NCBI RefSeq assembly: GCF_901827175.1
Contig: NZ_LR594663.1
Coordinates: 364,972 to 428,971 of the forward strand
DNA: 64,000 bases
Direction: 5' to 3'
Source: Variovorax sp. RA8
GTDB lineage: Bacteria > Pseudomonadota > Gammaproteobacteria > Burkholderiales > Burkholderiaceae_C
In this document: positions 35,778 through 43,756 of the stretch, piece by piece
Layout of the letters: each line of letters begins with the position of its first letter
Numbering within the stretch: the first letter of the stretch is position 1
Notes under the pieces: model-generated
Told to the model about the DNA's origin: nothing
Databases searched by the model: none
What the model saw: the letters and a program-made list of their open reading frames with translations, nothing else
Position numbers and translations under genes: made by a program

Positions 35778-35809
35778 ACTATAAGGTCATTACGTTATGA
35801 CCTTATAGT
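35778..35809. promoter_or_regulatory. 32-bp palindromic operator before the catabolic operon
   Basis: Two perfect 13-bp arms, ACTATAAGGTCAT at 35778-35790 and ATGACCTTATAGT at 35797-35809, flank the six-base centre TACGTT. The site lies 55 bp upstream of the MFS gene start in the likely promoter. Its core is repeated in degenerate form at 25224-25244 before the GntR gene. The truncated IS3 orfB reading frame happens to end inside the right-hand half, so the IS border is within a few tens of bases. Confidence 0.75.
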
Positions 35810-35841
35810 GGAATACCCGTACCCTAGCTTTTGTCCGCAGC

Positions 35842-36250
35842 GTCTTTACCCGCCGGCCATTGGCCAGCTCATCAAACACAAAGTCCATGCTCCACACCTC
35901 GTTGGGTTGGATCGGGCGTACCAGTGGCTGGCGCTCTGGCACCGGCAGCTTCTTGCGCCGCCGCTCTCGCACCATCAAGCCCTCTTCGCGATAGATCCGG
36001 TAGGTGCGCTTCACGTTGATGGCCCAACCGTCGATTTGCAGCCGGCTGTGCAGCATGCGGTAGCCGTGGCGGCGGTGCTGCCCCGCGAGCTCCTTCAGGC
36101 GCTCGCGCAAGGCCGCATTGCCGTCGTCGCGGGGTTCGTAGCGCAGCGTGCTGGCACTCATGCCCACCAGCCCGAGGGCCCGGCGTTCGCTAGGCCCAGA
36201 CCCCGCAACTGCCGCACGACCTCGCGCCGCGCCGCCACGGCCTTCACTTT
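35842..36250 (-). pseudogene. IS3-family transposase orfB, frameshifted and truncated
   Basis: Recognisable orfB text includes REVVRQLRGLGL, then after a frame change near 36188 SERRALGLVGMSASTLRYEP, followed by LKELAGQHRRHGYRMLHSRL and the HTH-like segment before PNEVWSMDFVFD, which holds the first catalytic Asp. The sequence leaves the family after ELANGRRVK, before the second Asp and the Glu, so no active integrase core remains. Confidence 0.75.
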
Positions 36251-36504
36251 CCCTTGAGCACCTCGCGCATGGCGTCGATCTCGAGCATCGAGTTGGCCAG
36301 CAGCTTCTTCAGCTTAGTGTTCTCTGCCTTCAGCGACTTCAGGCGCTGCGCGTCCGAGACGTTCATGCCGCCGAACGTGGCCTTCCAGGCGTAGTAGCTC
36401 GGCTCGCTGAAGCCATGCTTCCTGCACAGCTCCTTGACCGGCATGCCCGCATCGGCCTCACGCAGGAAGCCAATGATCTGTTCCTCGGTGTATCGCTTCT
36501 TCAT
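36244..36504 (-). CDS. IS3-family transposase orfA
   Basis: An 86-residue orfA: MKKRYTEEQIIGFLREADAG, CRKHGFSEPSYYAWKATFGG (helix-turn-helix) and a leucine-zipper-like tail LKSLKAENTKLKKLLANSML. It is intact, but orfB is broken, so the element cannot move by itself. The expected programmed frameshift region towards orfB is at the overlap near 36244-36250. Confidence 0.8.
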   Translation of the reverse strand: MKKRYTEEQIIGFLREADAGMPVKELCRKHGFSEPSYYAWKATFGGMNVSDAQRLKSLKAENTKLKKLLANSMLEIDAMREVLKGK

Positions 36505-36650
36505 CGGTCCGATCTCCATTTCGGGTTGATCGGACTCTAGACCTAAGCTCTACGAATCCCCGGGGGCAGCGCAGGACGGGTGCGCCGACGAAGATTTCGC
36601 AGGTGAGGAGTTCGCGCTTCATGCTTGCAGCGCTTTCAGATTTTGCTTGT

Positions 36651-36745
36651 GCCGCATTCTGCCGGGGCGCGAAGGCCAGACGGCGCCCAAAGTGGGTATC
36701 CATTGAGCCCCAGTCGCCGATGAGCATCTGGCCGCATTCTGCCGG
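36651..36745. repeat. Pair of 15-bp direct repeats
   Basis: GCCGCATTCTGCCGG occurs at 36651-36665 and again at 36731-36745, 80 bp apart, in an otherwise geneless 280-bp stretch between the IS3 end and the integrase remnant. The pair may mark recombination half-sites or element ends; nothing else in the stretch is recognisable. Confidence 0.4.
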
Positions 36746-36784
36746 ACAGCCGCCTGCTTCAGCAGGGCTGGGCGGCCGGCCGCC

Positions 36785-37402
36785 TCAGGCGTCAGTCTGC
36801 TCTGCCAGCTCCAGCGCATCCTCAACCTCGATACCAAGGTAGCGCACGGTCCTCTCCAGCTTGCTGTGGCCAAGCAGGAGCTGCACGGCGCGCAGGTTCT
36901 TCGTGCGCCGGTAAATCAACGATGCCTTCGTCCTGCGCATCGAGTGGGTGCCCTAGGTCGCGCTGTCTAGGCCAATTTCCTCCACCCAACCGTCCACGAT
37001 GCGGGCGTACTGCCGGGTCCCGATATGCGGCGACTCATGAACCCGGCTCGGGAACAGAAAATCACCCGGGTTCAGCTGCGCCGTATCAATCCACGCTTCG
37101 ACGGACAGCCGCGTTGGGTTCGTCATCTCGAACTGGACCGGTTGTCCAATCTTCTGCTGCATCACCTTCGCGCGAGCTGCAACCCGCTCGCCGGTGGATA
37201 CATCGCGAACCCTGAGGTACGCAAGGTCGCAGGCTTTAAGCTTGCTGTCGATGCCGAGATTGAAGAGCGCGAGGTCTCGCACCTGGCTTTGGAGCTGCAA
37301 ACGCACTGGGATGGCCCAAATTTCCTTGAGCCTGAAGGGCGTTTTCTGCCCGACGAGCTTGCCCTTGTTCCACGGCTCGCGATGACTCGCAGTTGCTTCC
37401 AT
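36785..37402 (-). pseudogene. Tyrosine recombinase/integrase interrupted by an amber codon
   Basis: The frame from 37402 encodes about 150 residues (including FRLKEIWAIPVRLQLQSQVR and LKACDLAYLRVRDV with the first catalytic Arg region), then meets TAG at 36953-36955. The same frame continues GTHSMRRTKASLIYRRTKNL, then RAVQLLLGHSKLERTVRYLGIEVEDALELAEQ, which carries the H-x-x-R and final Tyr motifs, ending at 36785. One base change from Tyr to amber splits an otherwise complete 205-residue enzyme of a type found on Burkholderiales plasmids and islands. Without suppression the product lacks the catalytic C-terminus. Confidence 0.8.
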
Positions 37403-37553
37403 GATGAGCTCCTGTATGGGAGTCGGCGCAGACAGTTATCACGACAGCCCGCGAGATTCTTCCGCGGGCGCGGGGCGATTTGTGGAATTTGACCTTCACC
37501 AAGCGGACATTCAGCGCCAGTGTCTACCTCGCGCCCAAAGACCATCGGGCGCC

Positions 37554-38441
37554 TTACCCCTCTATGGAAACCGACTGGACGATATTCTGGAACTGCTCCA
37601 GGACCTCCTCGTGGTACTTGCGCAAGTAGCGCATCACCTGTGGGTTGTCGATCAACTTGCCGATGTACCCACGGGCCACCACCAGATTAAGAATGTCCTC
37701 ACCGTAGGTCTGTTCTGCCAGTTTGTATTGGTCCTGCAGATTAGCCATCTCATGCTCCATGCGGTCAACCTGTTCCTGGCTGACGGCTTTTTCGAGCCGG
37801 CGCCGCTGGCCAGCTACTAGCATTTCGACAGGGGTGGCCATCAGCAGCGCCCGCGCATAGGGAACCGTCAAGGTGTTCGCAGCGATCATCAGTTCGACGC
37901 ACTCGATCTGACGAGTGGGCTTCATCTGGCGCAAGGCTGTGGACACCTCGGTGGAGAACTGCCGCTCCTTCAGAAGCTCCGCCGCCTCGGCGCAGATGCC
38001 GTTGAGCAGGTTCGCTTTCCTCATGAGCTGTGCAGTGTCCACGCACAGCGCCCTGGCCAGCCTATCAGGCGCCACTCCACGCTCCAACGCGCGGCGGATC
38101 ATGTAGTGTTCCTGGATCGTCGCGAGGCGGTTGACACGATTGTTGTAGGTGTAGCTCTCGTCGTCCGAAGCGACTAAACAGGGCACCTCCGTGCGCTGCA
38201 GTTCCTTGAGCACCAGCAGCCTCAGGTGGCCGTCCAGCAGAAGATGATGGCCGGTCTTCCTGTCGACAGCGCCGACGGCGAGCGGCTCGATCAGGTCGAC
38301 CTCGCGGATCGAGGCAAGGATCAGCTTGAACTTCTTTGTCTCAAGGACGGCATCCGGCCAGATCTTGGAAGGAAGGATCCGGTCGATCGGAAGCACCAGC
38401 GGCTTGGGGATGAACGCGAGCGAGACGGCCACATCACTCAC
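37554..38441 (-). CDS. ParB-like protein with RepB-type C-terminus
   Basis: A 295-residue protein that starts at a GTG overlapping the preceding stop by 4 bp. The N-terminal ParB/Srx-like domain reads PLVLPIDRILPSKI, LIEPLAVGAVDRKTGHHLLL and DGHLRLLVLKEL. A central helix-turn-helix follows (APDRLARALCVDTAQLMRKA). The remainder resembles the RepB plasmid-partition C-terminal domain (ALRQMKPTRQIECVELMIAA, TVPYARALLMATPVEMLV). No ParA is present. With the next two genes it forms a three-gene cassette coupled by overlapping codons; its job may be DNA-site recognition for recombination rather than segregation. Confidence 0.8.
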   Translation of the reverse strand: MSDVAVSLAFIPKPLVLPIDRILPSKIWPDAVLETKKFKLILASIREVDLIEPLAVGAVDRKTGHHLLLDGHLRLLVLKELQRTEVPCLVASDDESYTYNNRVNRLATIQEHYMIRRALERGVAPDRLARALCVDTAQLMRKANLLNGICAEAAELLKERQFSTEVSTALRQMKPTRQIECVELMIAANTLTVPYARALLMATPVEMLVAGQRRRLEKAVSQEQVDRMEHEMANLQDQYKLAEQTYGEDILNLVVARGYIGKLIDNPQVMRYLRKYHEEVLEQFQNIVQSVSIEG

Positions 38442-39328
38442 CCTCGGACGATGTGGTCCGCCAGATACTTCGGAACCGTATCCAGGCCCTCGGCGCGCAG
38501 GAGATTGCAAAAATTTTCGTCCGCCGCCAGCTTGCGCAGCGCGCCAATGACGAACGCCAGGCGCTGCTGCGCGACCGCCGCTCGGCGCACGAGAAGACGT
38601 TGCCGCTGCACCTCCTTCTGATAGGCCCGCACCAGGCTCGAGGAGGTGATGGCGGTGTTCGACGATGACGACGGGGCCCTTCTCAGGCCTTTTCCCGCGG
38701 ACTGGCGCCGCAGGACCAGGCGCCGCGCGTTCATCAGCTGATGGCCTCGCAACTGGCCGCTTTCGTAGGCCTCGTGCAGTGCGGCTTGTATGGCCTTGCT
38801 GTCATCACCTGCTCCTGCGATGGTCATAGCTGCCCTCATCGAGATGGAGCCGGAGCACACCGCCGACAGCAGGCGCTCCTCACCGCAGTTCAGAAGCGTC
38901 AGGACGTCCTCGACGTAGCTCGCCCCCAACCCCACCTTCTGCGCGATCTCCCGGGCCTTATACCCCTTGTCGCGAAGCTGCGCGATACCTGAGAGCAGTT
39001 CAATGGGCTTGTAGCGCCGCCGAGCGATGTTCTCTGCCAGGCTCATGATGAAGGCATCATCATCGCTGGCGGTAACCACCAACGCCGGAATGCGTTCCTC
39101 GCCGAGCTTGCGGAATGCCTTGACGCGGCCTTCGCCGCAAACGAGCAGGTATTTCTCAGCGCCGTCGTCCCCGATCCTTGGGGTCACCGTGATGGGTTTT
39201 TTCAAGCCGATGTTCTGTATGTTCTCGACGATCTCATTGAAGACCTCCTGGTTGCGATCCCGAGGGTTCAGCACCTCAATGCGAGAAATGGGAATCATCC
39301 GAAGTTCTGGCTGTGCGCTTGCCGTCAT
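38438..39328 (-). CDS. ParB/Spo0J-like nuclease-fold DNA-binding protein
   Basis: A 296-residue ParB-family protein: RMIPISRIEVLNPRDRNQEV, LVCGEGRVKAFRKLGEERIP (the conserved GERR-like box appears as CGEGRVKAF), IMSLAENIARRRYKPIELLS and the helix-turn-helix KAREIAQKVGLGASYVEDVL. The C-terminal 90 residues are basic and poorly conserved. Both ends overlap neighbouring genes by 4 bp. It lies between a large serine recombinase and a RepB-like protein and has no ParA partner, so I regard it as an element-specific DNA-binding factor. Confidence 0.83.
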   Translation of the reverse strand: MTASAQPELRMIPISRIEVLNPRDRNQEVFNEIVENIQNIGLKKPITVTPRIGDDGAEKYLLVCGEGRVKAFRKLGEERIPALVVTASDDDAFIMSLAENIARRRYKPIELLSGIAQLRDKGYKAREIAQKVGLGASYVEDVLTLLNCGEERLLSAVCSGSISMRAAMTIAGAGDDSKAIQAALHEAYESGQLRGHQLMNARRLVLRRQSAGKGLRRAPSSSSNTAITSSSLVRAYQKEVQRQRLLVRRAAVAQQRLAFVIGALRKLAADENFCNLLRAEGLDTVPKYLADHIVRG

Positions 39329-40893
39329 GCCGCTCTCCTGAGGCGGAATCGCTCCGCCATGCCATAGAAGTAGTCCAACGAATCGAATCGAAAGCTCTCC
39401 AGTTCGATCGCATTCTGTTCAGCCAGGCTGAGCGCGCTGGCGCCGAACTGCAGATGGGGCAGTAGGTAGTAGTCCAGTGCCACCTTGTTCTCGGGTTGGA
39501 GCCTGACTACGACGGTGATGTCCGGGCGCAGGCTGGTGTCCAGGCGCACCCTCCAGTGTCGCCGCCCGAATTCGTTCGACCTGCATCTCGAGAGCACGAT
39601 GGATGCCCGGAACTCCTGGTTCACGTCCAGCAGGTCCGTGGCTGGGTCCACAACGATCTGGCCGCCCAGAGCTGCGACCTGCGCCGCGGTTTCGGCCACG
39701 ATCCGCGGGTGCAGTTGACGCAGGTAGCGGTTGATCTCCAGATAGCGATAGTCCCTCCCGGGCGTGAAACCCACGAGCTGGTACGCCCGCAGCAAGCTGC
39801 CGAACCGCAGCGCGTACACCGAGGAGGACGGCATGTCGTCGGTCTCGTTGATGACGAGGCCGGAAAGGAACCCCCGACGCTCGAACAGACGCCGGAGGCG
39901 CTCAATCAGCTCTTCGTCGCTGAAGCGCCTCGCTCGGGCCCGGATGATGCCCTGGACCGTGAAGAAGAGGTCGCGCGGAACGATGCCTTCGAACGCCCCG
40001 TCCTTCCTGATCCACATGTCCGGCGTGTTGAAGACATGGACCTTCTTGAGCTTGAACGAGGTGCGGTTGTAAACATTGTTCCCGATGTACTTTTCGTTGG
40101 TCAGGATCTCATGCACCGCTGCCCGGCTCCATTCGCGTCCCGTTGGCGTACTGATGCCCGCCGTGTTGAGCTTCACCGCGATGGTGGCCTCGCTCATGTC
40201 GTCGTCGACGAACCAGCGATAGACCTGGAGCACCATGTCGACCTCGGCCTGGGGACCGGGCGTCAGGACTACCCGATCCGTCTGCAGACTCTTGTGCTCG
40301 CCGCGGCCCAGCTGAAACTTGACGGATCCGCTCTGATCGATGAGCAGGCGCCGCAGGCCGTATCCGGCCGCGCCGCCCTGCCGGAACCCCAGTTCCACCT
40401 GCCGGCACTGGCCGGCGAAGACCTTGACGGAGAGCTCGCGGCTGTATTCCCCGGCCATCGCCCGTTTGACCCCCTTGACGATGGTGGAGACCGGGGAGCC
40501 GTCGTTCTCGAACTGTTCGGCGCAGTAGGCCACCTGTATCCCCGCGCGCCGGCAGATGTATTCGTAGTACGCGCTCTCGTCGGCGTCCTGGAAGCGTCCC
40601 CATCGGCTCACGTCGTAGACCAGCACGACGCTGAAGTCGGCGGTCCCGGACTGCACATCGTGGATCAATTGCTGCAAGCCCAGGCGGCCGTCAATGCGAA
40701 GGCCGCTCCTGCCTTCATCGGCATAGGTCCTCACGATCAGGATGCCGCGGCGCTCGGCGTATTCGCGGATTTTGTCGGACTGATTGAGCGTTGAATACTG
40801 CTGATGCTCGGTCGACATCCGAACGTATTCGGCTGCCCGGAATGGCGCGGCGGCCTCGCCACCGCAGCGTTCGAGTCCGTGATCGATCGACAT
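39325..40893 (-). CDS. Large serine recombinase 1
   Basis: A 522-residue recombinase. The resolvase domain has the catalytic serine at residue 27 in EYVRMSTEHQQYS, then IVRTYADEGRSGLRIDGRLG, VVLVYDVSRWGRFQDADESA and the long helix start IVKGVKRAMAGEYSRELSVK. A recombinase domain (AAGYGLRRLLIDQSG..., LNTAGISTPTGREWSRAAVH, EILTNEKYIGNNVYNRTSFK) and a long C-terminal region follow. It ends in ATGA overlap with the ParB gene. The start at 40893 places the serine at the usual distance; an ATG-like start 30 codons upstream is possible. It probably integrates or excises the element to which the ParB-like genes belong. Confidence 0.87.
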   Translation of the reverse strand: MSIDHGLERCGGEAAAPFRAAEYVRMSTEHQQYSTLNQSDKIREYAERRGILIVRTYADEGRSGLRIDGRLGLQQLIHDVQSGTADFSVVLVYDVSRWGRFQDADESAYYEYICRRAGIQVAYCAEQFENDGSPVSTIVKGVKRAMAGEYSRELSVKVFAGQCRQVELGFRQGGAAGYGLRRLLIDQSGSVKFQLGRGEHKSLQTDRVVLTPGPQAEVDMVLQVYRWFVDDDMSEATIAVKLNTAGISTPTGREWSRAAVHEILTNEKYIGNNVYNRTSFKLKKVHVFNTPDMWIRKDGAFEGIVPRDLFFTVQGIIRARARRFSDEELIERLRRLFERRGFLSGLVINETDDMPSSSVYALRFGSLLRAYQLVGFTPGRDYRYLEINRYLRQLHPRIVAETAAQVAALGGQIVVDPATDLLDVNQEFRASIVLSRCRSNEFGRRHWRVRLDTSLRPDITVVVRLQPENKVALDYYLLPHLQFGASALSLAEQNAIELESFRFDSLDYFYGMAERFRLRRAA

Positions 40894-40990
40894 GGCTGCC
40901 AGGTGATTTGAATCAGCTTTTGGTGTGTTGGAAGGTAGCAGCAAGTCGCCGGCAGTTCGAACAAGTCCTCTCTTTGCAATCACAAGCGAC

Positions 40991-41410
40991 TCAAGGGCCG
41001 GAGGACGGCAACACCCTCAGGCTGACGACCCAGACGTCCTTCTTTGCAATTCCGGGGGCGGCCTGTAGGAGCCGCAGCTCATAGATTCCCGCAGGAAGCG
41101 GCGGCGGGGACGAGTCCATCTTTGCAATCACACGCTTGCGGTTCCGGGCGCGCTGCTGCGCTCGGTTTCCGCTGGCATAGTTAGGATTGGTATCCCGATA
41201 GGTGCGCCAGTACTCCGGATTGCGCTCGGACCATGCTTTTTGCGCGTGGGCCTGGTTTGCCAGGTAGTCCGGGTCGCTCCTTCGTTTCGCGATCTGCCAC
41301 AGGCGTCGTCGTTCCCGTTGGCAGTCCGGTAGCGCGCAGTACATCTGGCGCGGCACTTGAGGGGCCGGCACGAAAGCCTGCCCACAGGACGAGCACCAGC
41401 GAGTCGCCAT
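40991..41410 (-). CDS. Small zinc-finger-like hypothetical protein
   Basis: A 139-residue basic protein. The first 30 residues carry four cysteines in a zinc-ribbon-like spacing (CSSCGQAF then YCALPDCQRERRR), and the middle is rich in Arg, Gln and Asn (WSERNPEYWRTYRDTNPNYA). It lies 97 bp upstream of the recombinase on the same strand and is probably part of that element, perhaps as a DNA-binding regulator. The family has no known function that I recognise. Confidence 0.65.
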   Translation of the reverse strand: MATRWCSSCGQAFVPAPQVPRQMYCALPDCQRERRRLWQIAKRRSDPDYLANQAHAQKAWSERNPEYWRTYRDTNPNYASGNRAQQRARNRKRVIAKMDSSPPPLPAGIYELRLLQAAPGIAKKDVWVVSLRVLPSSGP

Positions 41411-41644
41411 GGGACACCTCGACGCAGAATTGAAGCTCTGCGTTCTACGGCATCGCTGAGGAGGGTGGCGGGGAGCTCATCTTCGTGCTGAGCAGCTTGC
41501 AACCGAAGGTATCCCGTCACCGCGGCCTTCCCTGCACGCCGTCATACCCCAGTGCTCCCTTTGTTGCAGAGGGAGTTCCAGGCTAACGACCTGCTGCCTG
41601 GACGATGAAGACCATCAGGATGGTCACCCCACTGGGGTGAACGC

Positions 41645-41920
41645 TCAGGGTGGGAGTTGGTCGAGGTGGTCGATGGTGTCACGAAGGCGTTCAAATGCGA
41701 TCAGCGTCGCCGCGAACTGATCCTTCCCGATGCTGTGCTCATCGAGCATCTTGAAGACGAACGCCTCAAAGTCATCCCCAACGGTCCCTTCAAGCAGCGA
41801 GTGCTCCTCGAGGATGACGTTGCCGCGCAGCAGCAGATCCGCCATCGCTCGCGCCATGTGAGGGTGCGCCGCTTCGAAGGCGTCAACGAGCATCTTGATC
41901 TCTTCGGGTGTTGCCGGCAT
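41645..41920 (-). CDS. Hypothetical acidic helical protein
   Basis: A 91-residue acidic, helix-rich protein (EEIKMLVDAFEAAHPHMARA, FVFKMLDEHSIGKDQFAATL). I do not recognise the family. It stands alone between the two divergent recombinase genes, where small regulators of excision are often encoded, but nothing in the sequence shows DNA binding. Confidence 0.5.
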   Translation of the reverse strand: MPATPEEIKMLVDAFEAAHPHMARAMADLLLRGNVILEEHSLLEGTVGDDFEAFVFKMLDEHSIGKDQFAATLIAFERLRDTIDHLDQLPP

Positions 41921-42190
41921 GCTGTGTCCTTCAAAAGTCCTGTCAAACAGAGATACGTCTGGCCCACGATTCTGCCGGGTGGCCCGCCGGACTGCGCAGC
42001 GAACGTCATGTGCAAGACGCGGCCGAGGTCAGGCGATATCGGCGGCATGCGGTTGGGACTGGAACTGCATGAGCCGGCTGGCGCTTGTTCGCCGTCCCGC
42101 GGTTGGGGGGGCCAAGCTCTCTGCGCTCAGGTTGCGCAGTTTGTGAACGAGCAGTAGAGGCGAACCGAGGGTTCGCAAGGGGAAAAAGCT

Positions 42191-43678
42191 ATGCGCGCCG
42201 CGGGATACGTTCGCATGTCATCTGACCGACAAGAGCTTTCCATTGGCACGCAACTGGCCGCAATACATGGGTATGCCCAGGCCAACCACATCGAGGTGGT
42301 TCGAGTCTATGAGGACGCTGCCAAGAGCGGATTGCAGATCTCGAACCGGGAGGGCATGAAGCGCCTTCTGAGGGACGTGATGGACGAGCCCCGCCCCTTC
42401 GATCTGGTTCTGGTCTACGACGTGAGCCGGTGGGGGCGCTTCCAGGACATCGATGCGGCCGCCTACTACGAGTACACCTGTCGGCTGCACGGCGCCAAGG
42501 TGATCTATGTGCAGGAGGTCTTCGGCTCGGACGATGAACCTATGACCGCGCTTCTGAAGACGCTCAAGCGCGCCATGGCGGCCGAGTACGCACGTGAACT
42601 GGGCGTAAAAACCCGTGCCGGCCAGGACCGCGCCGTTCACCTCGGGTATCAGATGGGGCCACTTCCCTGCATTGGCCTGACGCGCATGGCCGTTGATCGA
42701 GTTGGGAAAAGACGGCCGCTGGCTCGCGGGCAGTCAAAGGCCTCGCAGGGCGAGCGGATCGCATGGGGGCCCGGTCCGCCAGCAGAGGTAGCGCTGACCC
42801 GGAAAATCTTCAGCATGTACGCGGACACGAACGCCACGATCAGGGGCGTCGCCCGCCAGTTGCGTGCGGTGGGGACGACCGCACAGGACGGGCGGCTGTT
42901 CACGGAATCGATGGTAGATCGACTGTTGCGCTGCGAGGCGCTCGCCGGCAACTTTGTTTGGGGCAGTGAGCGCTATATCGGAGGCCTCAGCAGGAAGAAG
43001 CGCCCCGTCACGCGCGCGGACAACGTCATTGAGCCGGTGGTTCCGGCCGACCTTTGGATGCGGGTACAGGCAAAGCTCTGGGCCCGTCGAAGACTTCGTC
43101 GTGACAAGGAGCAGTTGCTCCAGGTGCTTCGTGAGAGGCTGACCGAGCACCCCGAGTTGAACGCCTTGGATCTCGATGCGTTGGGGCTCCATTCGAAGAA
43201 GGCCTATACAAATGCATTTGGATCGGTGTCACGAGCGCTGGAGTTGGCTGGCCGTGACTCGGGGGCGGTCCGCGCACTCCACGAGCGAAGAAAGCTGGTC
43301 GGCAGAAAGGTCGGTGATCGAATGACATCCGACATAGCGGGGTTGCTGCAAGAGATCGGCATGGACTGCCGTGTCCATCCCCGAAGCCGGGTGCTCGTGA
43401 TCGGAGGGACGGTGAAGCTGCGCCTGCAGTTGCTCTGGCCGCGAACCTACCGAGGCGTTCAGCGGTGGCATGTCCTGAAGTCGCGACGGCCTGTTGCGCA
43501 CCTGGTGCTGCTCGCCCAGATGGATGATGGAGGCAGCGCAACCCGGTTCGTACTTCTCAACCCGAAGGAGTATCGGGAGACGGCACCATGGCTCGATGAA
43601 GAACTACCCCCATACCTCGAGCCGATTGCCACGGGGGTGGAGCTTATTCAGGCTTTGCGAGTCAGGCTGGCGCAATAG
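42191..43678 (+). CDS. Large serine recombinase 2
   Basis: A 495-residue recombinase, divergent from recombinase 1 and clearly related to it. The catalytic serine is at residue 10 in GYVRMSSDRQELS, and DLVLVYDVSRWGRFQDIDAA plus LKTLKRAMAAEYARELGVKT match the same blocks. The recombinase domain includes GVARQLRAVGTTAQDGRLFT and LLRCEALAGNFVWGSERYIG. A ribosome site (AAGGGGAAAAAG) precedes the ATG. Two related recombinases pointing away from each other suggest either a two-protein system or nested elements. Confidence 0.87.
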   Translation: MRAAGYVRMSSDRQELSIGTQLAAIHGYAQANHIEVVRVYEDAAKSGLQISNREGMKRLLRDVMDEPRPFDLVLVYDVSRWGRFQDIDAAAYYEYTCRLHGAKVIYVQEVFGSDDEPMTALLKTLKRAMAAEYARELGVKTRAGQDRAVHLGYQMGPLPCIGLTRMAVDRVGKRRPLARGQSKASQGERIAWGPGPPAEVALTRKIFSMYADTNATIRGVARQLRAVGTTAQDGRLFTESMVDRLLRCEALAGNFVWGSERYIGGLSRKKRPVTRADNVIEPVVPADLWMRVQAKLWARRRLRRDKEQLLQVLRERLTEHPELNALDLDALGLHSKKAYTNAFGSVSRALELAGRDSGAVRALHERRKLVGRKVGDRMTSDIAGLLQEIGMDCRVHPRSRVLVIGGTVKLRLQLLWPRTYRGVQRWHVLKSRRPVAHLVLLAQMDDGGSATRFVLLNPKEYRETAPWLDEELPPYLEPIATGVELIQALRVRLAQ

Positions 43679-43756
43679 CCTAGTCGGGGTCGCCTTGGCA
43701 CATCAAGCTCCTTTAAATGAAGGCGATTTGGGCGGCGCCGGCGACCGTCCGGTCCT

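Larger units (their letters stand above)
35842..36545 (-). mobile_element. Truncated IS3-family element
   Basis: The element retains orfA and the first part of orfB, and its right end lies near 36528-36545, where GTTGATCGGACTCTAGAC resembles an IS3-type terminal repeat. The left part is missing: orfB coding stops making sense near 35842, a few tens of bases from the operon palindrome. The deletion or insertion that removed it joined the IS to the promoter of the catabolic operon. Confidence 0.72.

Noticed and set aside
37554..39328. Plasmid partition locus
   Set aside because: Two ParB-type genes but no ParA and tight coupling to a serine recombinase; a mobile-element role fits better.
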